A DNA stretch of 64,000 bases from Bradyrhizobium oligotrophicum S58 (GCF_000344805.1 NC_020453.1:7039001-7103000), one strand, 5' to 3'; counted from the stretch's first letter, positions 53,232 through 62,772 are shown. Made by a program: numbers and translations. Notes: a model not told the origin generated them from the letters alone.

Positions 53232-53449
53232 GGCTGGTTCTCCGGCAAGACCAAGAATCCTCAACACTTCCGGACGAAAGCGCGATCCGATCCGTGGCTT
53301 TTACGATTCTCGTCCGCCCAGCACAACCGCGGAGTTGATCACGTCCGCGGCGGAGAGACGCAGCCGGAGTTCCAAGTGGCTGAACCGCCCCGCCATTGAT
53401 TTGCAGTCCCAGCTCCAAGCCGGAAATTCGTTCCTCTAGGGCTCCACGA

Positions 53450-53950
53450 TCAAGAAGGCCCCATCGATCCAGCCACGGGTGCTGATGAGCCGATGCCCGG
53501 CATGGGCGCGACGTTCCACGTCACGGTACAGACCTTGCGCATCACCGCCAGGGTGTTCTCGTGATTCGCCTTCAGCTGATCGGTGATCTTGGAAGGGATG
53601 CCGCACGACGAGGCATGCGCGACCGCGTAGTCGATCATCTTCGTCTGGGCGAGCTCGTAGTCATGCACCAGCTGGCAGGCCTCGCCGGGCGTAAAGCGGC
53701 GCTCGGTCGCAACCTTCAGCAGCTTGGCGCGGCGGGCGGTCTCGTCGCGCAGCGGCGTGAAGTCCTTCAGGCAGCTTTGGGGAGGGCGAAAGCCGCCCAT
53801 CGTCGCCGTTGCGGCTCCGCCGGGCGCCACCGGCTCCGCCTTTGGCGACGCGCTGATGCTCTTGTCGTCAGCCCGGGACGGCCCGGCCGATATCGCCACG
53901 ACGAGCGCGGCGAGGGCCCACAGAGCCCAAGTCGAATGTTTGCAGATCAC
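53450..53950 (-). CDS. Secreted protein of unknown family (paralogue 2)
   Basis: A 166-aa exported protein: signal peptide ('ALVVAISAGPSRA'), then the same domain as its neighbour: 'CLKDFTPLRDETARRAKLL', 'TPGEACQLVHDYELAQTKMIDY' and 'CGIPSKITDQLKANHENTL'. GTG 53950 has a GAGGAGAA ribosome site at good spacing. Shares the three cysteines with paralogue 1 but lacks its Gly-rich insert. Function unknown; the tandem copy suggests local duplication. Confidence 0.84.
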   Translation of the reverse strand: MICKHSTWALWALAALVVAISAGPSRADDKSISASPKAEPVAPGGAATATMGGFRPPQSCLKDFTPLRDETARRAKLLKVATERRFTPGEACQLVHDYELAQTKMIDYAVAHASSCGIPSKITDQLKANHENTLAVMRKVCTVTWNVAPMPGIGSSAPVAGSMGPS

Positions 53951-54195
53951 GGCTGTTCTCCTCGCCAGAGCTCGGGGCAGAGGCTCGGTGCAAAGGTTCG
54001 GGGCCAAGGCTTCCGGCATCGTCCGGAACTCCGCCGGAATGGACGATCGCCAATTCGGCTGCGATTCAACCGGTAAAATCTGTCGACAGAACGGCCAAAA
54101 CGGGCCATCGCCGGTGCAGCCCCGAGCACGACGCCGGCTTCCCGGCCGACGCCCGGTCCGGTAAGCAACGTCCGTCCCTCGCACTGCTTTGCGCC

Positions 54196-54951
54196 ATGCC
54201 CGACTATGACTTCACCGCCCCGCGCCTGTTCGTCGATGCGCCCCTGATCGAGGGCGGCGCCGTCGCGCTCGACCGCAGCCAGAGCAATTATCTCGGCAAT
54301 GTGCTGCGCCTCGGCGCCGGGGATCATGTTCTGATCTTCAACGGCCGCGATGGCGAATGGCAGGCTGCGATCGAGGGCCGCAAGCGGCCCGACGGGCTGA
54401 CGATCCGACAAAGGGTCCGACCGCAGGATCGGCTTGCCGACATCGCCTATGTGTTCGCACCGCTCAAGCACGCGCGCCTCGACTACATGGTGCAGAAGGC
54501 CGTCGAGATGGGCGCCGCGACGCTCACGCCGGTCCTCACCCGCCACACCCAGGTGTCGCGGGTGAATGGCGAGCGCATGCGCGCCAATGTGATCGAGGCC
54601 GCCGAGCAATGCGGCATCCTGAGCCTGGCCGAGGTCAAGGACCCGGTGCCGCTGGAGCGCTTCATCCGTGAGCGCCCCGGCTCGCGGATGCTGGTGTTCT
54701 GCGACGAGGCGGCCGAGATCGCCGATCCCTTGCAGGCCCTGCGGGGCGGCAGTGCCGGGGGCGCCGGCATCGACCTCCTGATCGGGCCCGAAGGCGGCTT
54801 CGCCGCCGATGAGCGCGAACTGCTGCTGCGGCAGCCGCACGTGACCCGGCTGGCGCTCGGGCCGCGGATCCTGCGCGCCGATACCGCGGGCGTCGCGGCG
54901 CTCGCCCTGGTGCAGGCGACGCTCGGCGATTGGGGCAGCCGGGCAGGTTAA
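54196..54951 (+). CDS. rsmE: 16S rRNA (uracil(1498)-N3)-methyltransferase RsmE
   Basis: SPOUT-class rRNA methyltransferase (251 aa) methylating U1498. N-terminal PUA-like part followed by a knotted SAM domain with 'KAVEMGAATLTPVLTRHTQ', 'EAAEQCGI' and the diagnostic 'LIGPEGGFAADE' (about residues 195-206) and 'LGPRILRADTA' near the C-terminus. Length fits. Start ATG 54196 ('MPDYDFTAPRLFV') is at the family N-terminus. Confidence 0.96.
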   Translation: MPDYDFTAPRLFVDAPLIEGGAVALDRSQSNYLGNVLRLGAGDHVLIFNGRDGEWQAAIEGRKRPDGLTIRQRVRPQDRLADIAYVFAPLKHARLDYMVQKAVEMGAATLTPVLTRHTQVSRVNGERMRANVIEAAEQCGILSLAEVKDPVPLERFIRERPGSRMLVFCDEAAEIADPLQALRGGSAGGAGIDLLIGPEGGFAADERELLLRQPHVTRLALGPRILRADTAGVAALALVQATLGDWGSRAG

Positions 54952-55071
54952 GCCATTGCGCCAATTCTGGCCTAGCTTCGGCCATTCACGGTCGAAACCG
55001 CTGGCCGGCCATGCTAAGGGGCTGCCGCCGCTCCCCATGGCGGCCGCATCCCTTATTGGAACCAAATCGAC

Positions 55072-56232
55072 ATGACCGGACCCGCTCCAACCGGACCCGC
55101 TGCGTGGGCGGACACGCTGCTGCAGTCGTTCGTCGACGCCGGCTATGACCGCGCCGAGCCAGCCATCCTGCAGCCGGCCGAACCTTTCCTGGACCTGTCC
55201 GGAGAGGACATCCGCAAGAGCCTGTATCTGACCGCGGATGCCGGCGGCGAGGAGCTCTGCCTGCGCCCCGACCTGACCATTCCGGTCGCCCGCGACTATC
55301 TCGGCTCGGCCCGCGCCGGCCAGCCGGCCGGCTTCAGCTATCTCGGCCCCGTATTTCGCTACCGTGGCGGCCGCCCGAGCGAGTTCCTGCAGGCCGGCAT
55401 CGAATCGTTCGGCCGCAAGGATCGTCCCGCCGCGGATGCGGAGATGCTGGCGCTGGCGATCGAGGCGACCGCGGCCGCCGGCGTTGCCGACATCGACATC
55501 CGCACCGGGGACGTCGCGCTGTTCACGGCCCTGATCGACGCGCTCAATCTCTATCCCGTGTGGCGCCGCCGGCTGATCAAGGACTTCAACCGCAAGCGCA
55601 CCCTGGCGCAGGACCTGGAGCGGCTGGCGATCGCGGCGGTGGCGCCGCGCAACGAATATGAGGGCGTGCTCGCCGCGCTGGCCGGCTCTGATCGCAAGGC
55701 CGCGCTCGCCCTGGTGACCGACCTGATGTCGATCGCAGGCGCGACCGCGGTCGGCGGCCGCACCGTGGCGGAGATCGCCGATCGCTTCCTGGAGCAGTCG
55801 ACGCTGAAGAGCGGCGCATTGCCGCGCGACGCGCTCAACCTGATCAAGCGATTCCTTGCCATCGGCGGCAACCCGACGGAGGCGGTGAAACAGCTCCGCG
55901 CGCTCGCCGCCGACGCCAAGCTCGACATCACCGCAGCCATCGACGCGCTGGAAGCCCGCGCCGGCTTCATGGCGGCGCGCGGCATCGACCTCGGCCGGGT
56001 CCGCTTCGCCACCTCCTTCGGTCGCGGCCTCGACTACTACACCGGCTTCGAGTTTGAGCTGCATCATCTGGGCAATGGCGATGAGCCGCTGGTCGCCGGC
56101 GGCCGTTACGACGGACTGTTGACCCAGCTCGGCGCGGCCGAATCCATTCCGGCCGTCGGCTTCTCGATCTGGATCGAGCGACTGGCCCAGAGCAGCGCCG
56201 CGGGCAACGCCGCGCGCGGGAGAACATCATGA
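55072..56232 (+). CDS. hisZ: ATP phosphoribosyltransferase regulatory subunit HisZ
   Basis: HisRS-paralogue without tRNA-charging ability that activates and confers histidine feedback on HisG (386 aa). Class II synthetase-like core: '[15 protein letters not shown]' (about residues 63-77), '[24 protein letters not shown]', and '[22 protein letters not shown]' with 'AGGRYDGLL'. The ATGA overlap with hisG shows coupled translation. Confidence 0.94.
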   Translation: MTGPAPTGPAAWADTLLQSFVDAGYDRAEPAILQPAEPFLDLSGEDIRKSLYLTADAGGEELCLRPDLTIPVARDYLGSARAGQPAGFSYLGPVFRYRGGRPSEFLQAGIESFGRKDRPAADAEMLALAIEATAAAGVADIDIRTGDVALFTALIDALNLYPVWRRRLIKDFNRKRTLAQDLERLAIAAVAPRNEYEGVLAALAGSDRKAALALVTDLMSIAGATAVGGRTVAEIADRFLEQSTLKSGALPRDALNLIKRFLAIGGNPTEAVKQLRALAADAKLDITAAIDALEARAGFMAARGIDLGRVRFATSFGRGLDYYTGFEFELHHLGNGDEPLVAGGRYDGLLTQLGAAESIPAVGFSIWIERLAQSSAAGNAARGRTS

Positions 56233-57206
56233 GCGGCCCCCTCGTCCTCGCCGTTCCCTCCAAGGGCCGCCTGCAGGAGAATGCGGAAGCGTTCTTCGGC
56301 CGCGCCGGGCTGAACCTGTCCAAGCCGGGCGGCGCGCGCGACTATCGCGGCACCATTTCCGGTCTCGACAATGTCGAGATCGCCTATCTCTCTGCGAGTG
56401 AGATCGCCTCGCAATTGGCGCGCGGCACCGTGCATCTCGGCGTCACCGGCGAAGATCTGGTGCGCGAGAGCATCACCGACGCCGACAAGCGCGTGCTGCT
56501 GATCGATACGCTCGGCTTCGGCGGCGCCAATGTCGTGGTTGCCGTGCCGCAGGCGTGGATCGACGTCCGCACCATGGCCGATCTCGACGACGTCACCACC
56601 GGCTTCCGCGCCCAGCACAATCGGCGCATGCGCGTCGCGACCAAGTACATCAACCTGACGCGCAGCTTCTTCGCTGCCCATGGCATCGTCGACTACCGCA
56701 TCGTCGAGAGCGCCGGCGCGACCGAGGGCGCGCCTGCGGTCGGCGCTGCCGAGCTGATCGTCGACATCACCAGCACCGGCTCGACGCTCGCGGCCAACGG
56801 GCTGAAGGTGCTGGACGACGGCGTGATCCTGCGCAGCCAGGCCAATCTGGTCGCCTCACGCGACGCCGACTGGTGGGACGGGCCGCGCGAGAGCGCCCGG
56901 ATCATTCTCGACCACATCCATGCCCGTGCCCGCGCCAGCAAATACCGCGAGGTCCGCACCCGCTTCAAAGGGTGCGACGCAGCAATGCTCACCGAGGCGC
57001 ACAACCGGTTCGGCGTCGTGGCACCGTTCGGCGGCCCGACCTCGTCGGGCATGCTGACCCTGCACTGCCCGCCGGCGCAGATTTACGCGCTCGGCAGCTT
57101 TCTGCGCGAGCATGGCGCTGAAACCGTCTCGGTCGCCTCGCTCGACTATGTGCTCGATCGTGAGAATCCGCTGTTTGCCCGTCTCGAGGCCTTCCTGCGA
57201 TCATAA
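56229..57206 (+). CDS. hisG: ATP phosphoribosyltransferase HisG
   Basis: First enzyme of histidine synthesis (ATP + PRPP to phosphoribosyl-ATP), 325 aa. Motifs '[17 protein letters not shown]' (residues 6-22), 'GVTGEDLV' and the PRPP-binding '[19 protein letters not shown]'. The chain continues about 90 residues past the catalytic core, as in long-form HisG with a C-terminal regulatory domain, yet it is paired with HisZ, more typical of short-form HisG. Whether the C-terminal part is a true ACT-like domain cannot be settled here. GGGAGA ribosome site. Confidence 0.95.
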   Translation: MSGPLVLAVPSKGRLQENAEAFFGRAGLNLSKPGGARDYRGTISGLDNVEIAYLSASEIASQLARGTVHLGVTGEDLVRESITDADKRVLLIDTLGFGGANVVVAVPQAWIDVRTMADLDDVTTGFRAQHNRRMRVATKYINLTRSFFAAHGIVDYRIVESAGATEGAPAVGAAELIVDITSTGSTLAANGLKVLDDGVILRSQANLVASRDADWWDGPRESARIILDHIHARARASKYREVRTRFKGCDAAMLTEAHNRFGVVAPFGGPTSSGMLTLHCPPAQIYALGSFLREHGAETVSVASLDYVLDRENPLFARLEAFLRS

Positions 57207-57276
57207 ATCGCCGTTCATCGTAGCGACAGGCTGGTACGGCTACCATATGTTGGTAGGAGAACGAGGACGCTGAGCA

Positions 57277-58320
57277 ATGCTGGGTACCGACGTGTCGGAT
57301 CTGACCACGACTGCGGCCGACGCCGCGTCGCAGGGACTGTCGATCGTTATCCCCCTCTACAATGAGGGCGCGGGACTGACGTCGCTGCACGAGCGGCTGA
57401 ACGGCCTTGCCAGCACCTTGCGGCAGCGCTTCGGCCTCGCCTGTGAGCTGGTCTATGTCGACGATGGCAGCCGCGACAACACGCTTGCGATCGCCCGCAC
57501 TCTTCAGGCGGATGCGCTCGACGTCCAGGTCGTGTCGCTGTCGCGCAATTTCGGCAAGGAGGCCGCGCTGATGGCGGGCCTCGATCATGCCCGGCGCGGC
57601 GCCGTGCTGTTCATGGATGGCGACGGCCAGCATCCGCCGGCGCTGGTCGAGCAGCTCGTCTCGCACTGGATCAAGGACGGCTACGACGTCGTCTACACCG
57701 CGAAGGCGCACCGCGACAACGAGCCGTTCCTGCGCCGCGTGGCGGTTCGCGGCTTCTATTCCCTCATCAATTGGGGCGCGCGCCAGAAGATCCCGGAGGA
57801 TGCCGGCGACTTCCGCCTGCTGTCGCCGCGCGCGGTGGCGGCGCTGCGGCAGCTGCCCGAGCGCAACCGCTTCTTCAAGGGATTGGCGAGCTGGATCGGC
57901 TTCCGCCAGATCCGCGTCGACTACGAGCCCGCGGCCCGCGCCCATGGCGTCACCACCTTCAACGTCACCAGCCTGCTCGGCCTGTCGATCGAAGGCCTGA
58001 CCTCGTTCTCGGTCGCGCCGCTGCGCTTTGCCAGCCTGCTCGGGATCCTGCTCGCGTCGGGCGCGTTCCTGTTCGGCCTCTCCATCCTCTGGGAGACCTT
58101 CACCACCGGCAAGTCCGTGCCCGGCTATCCCTCGCTGATGGTCGGCCTGATGACGATCGGCGGCGTGCAGCTGATCATGATCGGCATCATGGGCGAGTAC
58201 ATCGGCAAGATCCTGTCCGAGCTGAAGGCACGTCCGATCTACTTCGTCGCCGAGCACAGCGAGAAGCGCGCAAAGCTCGAGGCGCGGAGCGACGGCGCCG
58301 AGAGGAATGCCGCCGAATGA
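57277..58320 (+). CDS. GT2 family glycosyltransferase, ArnC/DPM-like membrane type
   Basis: A 347-aa GT2 transferase: catalytic 'SIVIPLYNEGAGL' and 'VYVDDGSRDNT' (about residues 62-72), DxD 'FMDGDGQHPP' (about 112-121), then two C-terminal membrane helices ('FASLLGILLASGAFLFG' and 'MTIGGVQLIMIGIMGEYIG'). This is the polyprenyl-phosphate glycosyltransferase type (DPM/ArnC/FlmF). The stop overlaps the next gene (deacetylase) by 4 nt, so sugar transfer to lipid carrier followed by N-deacetylation is a likely two-step pathway. Confidence 0.92.
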   Translation: MLGTDVSDLTTTAADAASQGLSIVIPLYNEGAGLTSLHERLNGLASTLRQRFGLACELVYVDDGSRDNTLAIARTLQADALDVQVVSLSRNFGKEAALMAGLDHARRGAVLFMDGDGQHPPALVEQLVSHWIKDGYDVVYTAKAHRDNEPFLRRVAVRGFYSLINWGARQKIPEDAGDFRLLSPRAVAALRQLPERNRFFKGLASWIGFRQIRVDYEPAARAHGVTTFNVTSLLGLSIEGLTSFSVAPLRFASLLGILLASGAFLFGLSILWETFTTGKSVPGYPSLMVGLMTIGGVQLIMIGIMGEYIGKILSELKARPIYFVAEHSEKRAKLEARSDGAERNAAE

Positions 58321-59159
58321 GCGAGGCGCCGCACCGGCGCATCTGGCTGTGCGCCGACGACTACGGCATCAGTCCCGGGGTCAACAGCGCGATCCGCGAC
58401 CTGATCGCACGCGGCCGGCTCAACGCGACCTCGGTGATGACCGTGGGCACGGCGATCGGCCGCGACGAGGTGACGGAGCTGACCAAGGTCGCTGCCGACA
58501 GTCCGCGCTGCGCCATCGGCCTGCACGTGACCCTGACCGCGCCGTTCCGGCCGCTGACGATGCACTTCCGTCCCTCTGAAGGCGGCATGTTTCCTCCCTT
58601 TCCCAGGCTGTTGCGGGCCGGACTGACCCGCCGGCTCGATCCCGAGATCATCCGCGCCGAGGTGATGGTTCAGTTGGCGACGTTCGGCGAGCTGTTCGGC
58701 CGCACGCCCGATTTCGTCGACGGCCACCAGCATGCGCAGCTCTATCCGCAGGTCCGCGAGGGCTTTCTCGCCGCCGTCAAGGAAGCCGCACCGTCGGCCT
58801 GGGTCCGCCAGGGCGGCCGCAAGGGACCGTGGCTGCCGCGGCTGACGGCGCCGAAGGCACTGCTACTGGATGTGCTCAGCGCGCAATTCCGCAGCCAGGC
58901 CCGGCGCGCCGACATCGCTTTCAATCCCGCGTTCGCCGGCGCCTATGACTTCACCAAGGCCTCGGATTTCGCGGCGTTGATGGACGGCTTCCTCGACGAG
59001 CTTCCGGAGCACGGACTGGTGATGTGCCATCCCGGCTTCGTCGACGACGTCCTGATCGAGCTCGATCCTTTGACGGTGCAACGCGAGCACGAGCACGCTT
59101 ATCTCGCCGGGGAGCACTTCCCCAGCCTGCTGGACCGCCGCCGGGTGACGCTCGCCTGA
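58317..59159 (+). CDS. ChbG/HpnK (YdjC) family carbohydrate deacetylase
   Basis: A 280-aa YdjC-fold deacetylase: metal motif 'LCADDYGISPGVNSAI' (about residues 11-26), 'IGLHVTLT' (about 67-74) and 'FVDGHQHAQLYPQV' (about 122-135), so all metal-ligand residues are present. The same family includes NaxD, which deacetylates polyprenyl-phosphate GalNAc for lipid A decoration, and HpnK of hopanoid loci. Coupling (ATGA) to an ArnC/FlmF-like glycosyltransferase favours the NaxD-type role; inference. Confidence 0.9.
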   Translation: MSEAPHRRIWLCADDYGISPGVNSAIRDLIARGRLNATSVMTVGTAIGRDEVTELTKVAADSPRCAIGLHVTLTAPFRPLTMHFRPSEGGMFPPFPRLLRAGLTRRLDPEIIRAEVMVQLATFGELFGRTPDFVDGHQHAQLYPQVREGFLAAVKEAAPSAWVRQGGRKGPWLPRLTAPKALLLDVLSAQFRSQARRADIAFNPAFAGAYDFTKASDFAALMDGFLDELPEHGLVMCHPGFVDDVLIELDPLTVQREHEHAYLAGEHFPSLLDRRRVTLA

Positions 59160-59370
59160 CGGATCTTTCCCGCCTCGACGACGAACGAAATGCCGTTTGC
59201 CAGCGTTTCTCATCCAAGGGACACGACATGGACGTCCGAAGCGCTTCGCAAGTCCAACGACGCTTTGTCGCATACGGAAATTTAATCCGCGGCCCGACTG
59301 GCCGGACCACAAAGTCCCCCTAAATCTTGGCCGCGCCTCGCCGGAACCTGGCAAGCCGCAGGAGAACCAC

Positions 59371-60180
59371 ATGACACCGCAAGAACGCCAACTCATCGAC
59401 GATCTGTTCGACCGGCTCGCCAAGTTGGAGAGTGCGCCGCGTGATCCGGAGGCTTCCGCCGCCATCGCCCAGGCGCTGCAGCGGGCTCCCAATGCCGTCT
59501 ACGCGCTGGTGCAGACGGTGCTGGTGCAGGACGAAGCCTTGAAGCGCGCCAATGCCCGCATCGAGGAGCTGCAGCACGCCCAGGCTCCCCAGCAGGGCCA
59601 GTCCGGCGGCTTCCTCGATTCGATGCGCGACAGCATCTTCGGCTCCAGCAGCCGCGGATCGGTTCCCAACGTGCCGCCGCCCTCGCAGAGCCGGCCGGTC
59701 TGGAACAGCGGACAGGCGATGCCTCCGGGGTACCAGGGCCAGCCCGGCTATCCCGGTCAGCCCGGCCCTTATGATCAGGGTGGCTTCGGGCAGCCGCGCG
59801 GCGGCATGTTCGGCGGCGGAGGCGGCTCGTTTCTGGGCACCGCGGCAGCTGCCGCGGCCGGCATGGTCGGCGGCTCGCTGCTGCTCGGCGGCATCCGCTC
59901 GATGATGGGTGGCGGGTCGCATCAGGCGTTCGGTGACACCACCATCATCGAGGAGCGTGGCGGCGGCGCCAGCCCGTGGAGCGACCAGTCCGGCGGCTCG
60001 CTGGCGCGGGACGCCGGCCTCGACGACATCGGCCGCTCCGGCGATGGCGGCGGCCGCGCCGGCCTGTTCGACCAGGCGGGCTACAATGATAGCGGCAACG
60101 ACAGCGACGAAGCGGACTTCGACGCAGACGCAGACGATGGCTCTGGCAACGATGATGACGGCGGCAGCGACTACGCCTGA
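59371..60180 (+). CDS. DUF2076 family protein
   Basis: A 269-aa protein with the DUF2076 N-terminus 'MTPQERQLIDDLFDRLAKLE' and 'APNAVYALVQTVLVQDEAL', a coiled-coil segment, a Pro/Gln/Gly-rich central region, a small Gly/Ala hydrophobic stretch ('GTAAAAAAGMVGGSLLLGG', about 150-170) and a strongly acidic tail rich in D/E/G/N. DUF2076 proteins are periplasmic ligand-binding or structural factors of unknown role. ATG 59371 has an AGGAGAA ribosome site. Ends at a bidirectional terminator. Confidence 0.88.
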   Translation: MTPQERQLIDDLFDRLAKLESAPRDPEASAAIAQALQRAPNAVYALVQTVLVQDEALKRANARIEELQHAQAPQQGQSGGFLDSMRDSIFGSSSRGSVPNVPPPSQSRPVWNSGQAMPPGYQGQPGYPGQPGPYDQGGFGQPRGGMFGGGGGSFLGTAAAAAAGMVGGSLLLGGIRSMMGGGSHQAFGDTTIIEERGGGASPWSDQSGGSLARDAGLDDIGRSGDGGGRAGLFDQAGYNDSGNDSDEADFDADADDGSGNDDDGGSDYA

Positions 60181-60212
60181 AACATCCCGGTCCTGAGCAA
60201 TGATGAAAAACA

Positions 60213-60236
60213 AAGGCCGCCCTCCAGGGCGGCCTT
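60213..60236. terminator. Bidirectional terminator between DUF2076 and L,D-transpeptidase genes
   Basis: AAGGCCGCCCT-CC-AGGGCGGCCTT, an 11-bp perfect stem. An A-rich run on the left gives U-rich sequence for minus-strand transcripts; TT follows on the right. Placed between the convergent stops at 60180 and 60267. Confidence 0.8.
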
Positions 60237-60266
60237 CCTGCATCGGGACCGTCTCTGCCGCCGACC

Positions 60267-61058
60267 TCAGAGCACGATCACCCTGGTGCCGACGTTCACC
60301 CGGCTATAGAGATCGATGACGTCATCGTTGCGCATCCTGATGCATCCCGACGAGACGTTGGTGCCGATCGTCCATGGCTCGTTGGAGCCGTGGATCCGGT
60401 AGAGCGACGAGCCCAGATACATCGCGCGGGCGCCGAGCGGGTTCTGCGGTCCGCCTTCCATGTGCCGCGGCAGATCCGGCCGGCGCACCAGCATCTCCGC
60501 CGGCGGCGTCCAATCCGGCCATTCGCGCTTGGCGGAGATCGTCTTCACGCCCGACCAGGTGAAGCCGGGTCGGCCGACGCCGATGCCATAGCGGAGCGCC
60601 CTGCCCTCGCCCTGGACAAGATAGAGGAACTTGTTCGGTGTATCGATGACGATCGTGCCGGCCTTTTCTCTGCCGTCGTAGTCAACGATCTGTTTCTCGT
60701 ATTTGGGATCGAGAGGGCGCTGCGTCTGCTCATAGGCCTCATCGTCCGGCAATCCCTGCTGGGGCGCGCCGCCGGGCATCGACTGCTGCGGCCCGTAATA
60801 GGACGGCTGCTGCTGGTACATCGGCTGCCCCGGCGGAGGGACACCTCGTCCGCCCTGCGGATCGCCGAACAAAAATTCGATGAAGCCGCCGCCCATCCGC
60901 GGGCGCTCGACATAGGCGGTGCGCACCGGCGCAGTCTGCTGCGGCGGACCGCTATAGATCACGGTCGGCTGCTGAAATCCCTGGGCCGCGGCTCGATCCA
61001 GACCTGCATGGAAGACGCATGCGCTGGCCAGCAGCGCCATGGAGAATGATTTGAACAT
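60267..61058 (-). CDS. L,D-transpeptidase (YkuD domain)
   Basis: A 263-aa exported cell-wall enzyme. Signal peptide about 1-25, then Gln/Pro/Gly-rich linker, and a YkuD domain (about 135-263) with the active-site signature 'IHGSNEPWTIGTNVSSGCIRM' split as His and SxGC[I]RM; Cys is the nucleophile. It makes 3-3 crosslinks in peptidoglycan or attaches proteins to it. ATG 61058 ('MFKSFSMALL') chosen for its signal peptide; ribosome site is weak. Confidence 0.92.
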   Translation of the reverse strand: MFKSFSMALLASACVFHAGLDRAAAQGFQQPTVIYSGPPQQTAPVRTAYVERPRMGGGFIEFLFGDPQGGRGVPPPGQPMYQQQPSYYGPQQSMPGGAPQQGLPDDEAYEQTQRPLDPKYEKQIVDYDGREKAGTIVIDTPNKFLYLVQGEGRALRYGIGVGRPGFTWSGVKTISAKREWPDWTPPAEMLVRRPDLPRHMEGGPQNPLGARAMYLGSSLYRIHGSNEPWTIGTNVSSGCIRMRNDDVIDLYSRVNVGTRVIVL

Positions 61059-61365
61059 CGACGTACTCTGTACTGTTTCGTCTGAAGACTGTTCGTGGCG
61101 CAAGGCAGTGATGCCGACGCGTATCGTCAATAAAGAGCAAAACCCGATGGCTTTGGTAAACGCGGACGGCTCCGGGATTCACCATCGCCGCAGGCGGCGG
61201 CGGTTTTGATAGCTAGCGTTTATTTTGCGTGAAGGCCGGCGGGGCATGGTTAATCGTTGACGCACGGCGCACGCGGGCGTTGCGCAATCGCGGTTCCTGG
61301 CGTGAACGCGATGTTAAATAGCCTCCGCGTAGAACTGATCCGAGCAAGAGGTCAGGGATATTGTC
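61059..61365. other. Divergent intergenic region between L,D-transpeptidase and CheZ genes
   Basis: About 307 bp. It must hold the promoters of both divergent genes; I see no clear consensus box and no operator palindrome. No ORF with good coding character. Confidence 0.4.
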
Positions 61366-62148
61366 ATGGCTGTTCGCAAGCGTTTCCGTATCGAAGAAGC
61401 AATTATCGGCCATATGCCGGAGCCCGACTTCGTCGGCGGCGAGATCGGCCCCAATCACAAGGAAATCATGGACGAGCTCCGCGCGATCCGCTCTCAGATG
61501 GCCCACGCCATGCGCAACGGCGGTGGCGGCGGCACGGCGAACGCCGCCATCGAAGAGTCTGCCGCACGCGAGGTCGCCGAGGCGCGCGCGCTGCTCGAGA
61601 CCTATCGCGCACAGATCGAACAGTGCGAGAAGCTGAAGGTCGAGCTGGATCTCATTCATGATGCGATCAACCGCACCAAGGGCGAGATCGCGACCCTCCA
61701 TGCCAAGAGCTTCAACGGCGAGGAGATGGCGAAGGTCAACGGCGAGCTCGGCGCGGTCGTCGGCGGCACGGAGCAGGCCACGCAGCAGATCCTCGAAGCC
61801 GCGGAGGCGATCGACCAGGCCGCCAGCGCGCTTTCCAAGGTGGACTCGGCCGACCAGCAGAAGATCCTGAGCGAAGAGATCCAGGAGCGCGTGGTCTCGA
61901 TCTTCGAGGCCTGCAACTTCCAGGACCTGACCGGCCAGCGCATCAACAAGGTCATGACCACGATGAAGTTCATCGAGCACCACATCGTGGTGATGATGGA
62001 CATCTGGGGTGGCGTCGACGCCATCAAGGCGCATGTGCCGCCGATCGTCGACACCCGCGAGGGCGACGCCAGGCTGCTGAACGGACCGAAGGCGGAGGGC
62101 GATGTCGGCCACGCCTCGCAGGACGACATCGACGCGTTGTTCAACTGA
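61366..62148 (+). CDS. cheZ: Protein phosphatase CheZ
   Basis: Dephosphorylates CheY-P. A 260-aa mostly helical protein (long coiled-coil about 65-175), with the catalytic 'ACNFQDLTGQRI' motif in which Asp187 and Gln191 correspond to the E. coli D143/Q147 pair with identical spacing. The C-terminus 'ASQDDIDALFN' matches the CheY-binding tail. Together with the CheY at 9.5 kb this forms a plausible pair although they are far apart. Followed by a strong terminator. Confidence 0.9.
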   Translation: MAVRKRFRIEEAIIGHMPEPDFVGGEIGPNHKEIMDELRAIRSQMAHAMRNGGGGGTANAAIEESAAREVAEARALLETYRAQIEQCEKLKVELDLIHDAINRTKGEIATLHAKSFNGEEMAKVNGELGAVVGGTEQATQQILEAAEAIDQAASALSKVDSADQQKILSEEIQERVVSIFEACNFQDLTGQRINKVMTTMKFIEHHIVVMMDIWGGVDAIKAHVPPIVDTREGDARLLNGPKAEGDVGHASQDDIDALFN

Positions 62149-62197
62149 GCCCGTCGGCCCGTCCCAGCGACGGTTCCGACAGGTCATGGCACCAAGC

Positions 62198-62225
62198 AAA
62201 ACGCCGGCGCTCTCGCCGGCGTTTT
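62198..62225 (+). terminator. Rho-independent terminator of cheZ
   Basis: AAAACGCCGGCG / CGCCGGCGTTTT with a 4-nt loop, followed by TTCG. A 12-bp stem including four A-U pairs, ideal intrinsic terminator; A-run on the other side makes it usable for the convergent lipoprotein gene. Confidence 0.9.
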
Positions 62226-62265
62226 TCGTTCGTCTCTCGATCGTAGCGGGATGGTCGCCCGGACC

Positions 62266-62772
62266 TCAGGCGCGCGGCCCGCAGCGGACGTAGACCATCG
62301 TCTGGTAACGGGTGGCTGCATCCTTGTCGACGAAGCGGGTGATCAGCACCCGGCCGTCGAAGGAGACGACCTCGCGATCCTGCTCGCCGCCGGGGGGGCC
62401 GGCCGGACCGATGTAATTCTTGCCGCCGGCCGAGCCCTTCAGCCGCAGCTCCTGCGGAGTTGCCTGGTCGGCCAGATGCATCACCACGCCGCCGGCGGTG
62501 CCCGCCCCGATCGTATAGGGCTGTTTGCACTGCGCCAGCGCCATCTTCTCGGTGCGTACGCGGTCATTCGGATTGTTGTAAGCGGCGAGGCCCCATTTGC
62601 CCACCAGATCCTCCGCCCGGATCGTCGCCGGAACCTCAGGCTCGACCGGCGCCTCGGTCTGCATGGGCGTCGACGGCGACAGGCTGAAACCCGTGCACGC
62701 TCCCAGAAGCATCGTGAGCGCCGACGCGATCGCGAGATTGGCAACCGGCCGCGCGCACCGTGAACTCGTCAT
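62266..62772 (-). CDS. Putative outer-membrane lipoprotein of unknown function
   Basis: A 168-aa lipoprotein: signal peptide with lipobox 'LLGAC' (Cys about residue 26), then a domain beginning 'EDLVGKWGLAAYNNPNDRVRTEKMALAQC' and ending 'YQTMVYVRCGPRA'. The fold of alternating short strands could be a small beta-barrel of the protease-inhibitor-like type, but I do not recognise the family securely. Cysteines 80 (approx.) and near the C-terminus may pair. Convergent with cheZ. Confidence 0.78.
   Translation of the reverse strand: MTSSRCARPVANLAIASALTMLLGACTGFSLSPSTPMQTEAPVEPEVPATIRAEDLVGKWGLAAYNNPNDRVRTEKMALAQCKQPYTIGAGTAGGVVMHLADQATPQELRLKGSAGGKNYIGPAGPPGGEQDREVVSFDGRVLITRFVDKDAATRYQTMVYVRCGPRA

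Noticed and set aside
53947..56067. Minus-strand open frame of about 700 codons opposite rsmE and hisZ
   Set aside because: Antisense of clearly identified genes; no ribosome site, no domain, Arg/Gly/Asp-rich antisense composition.
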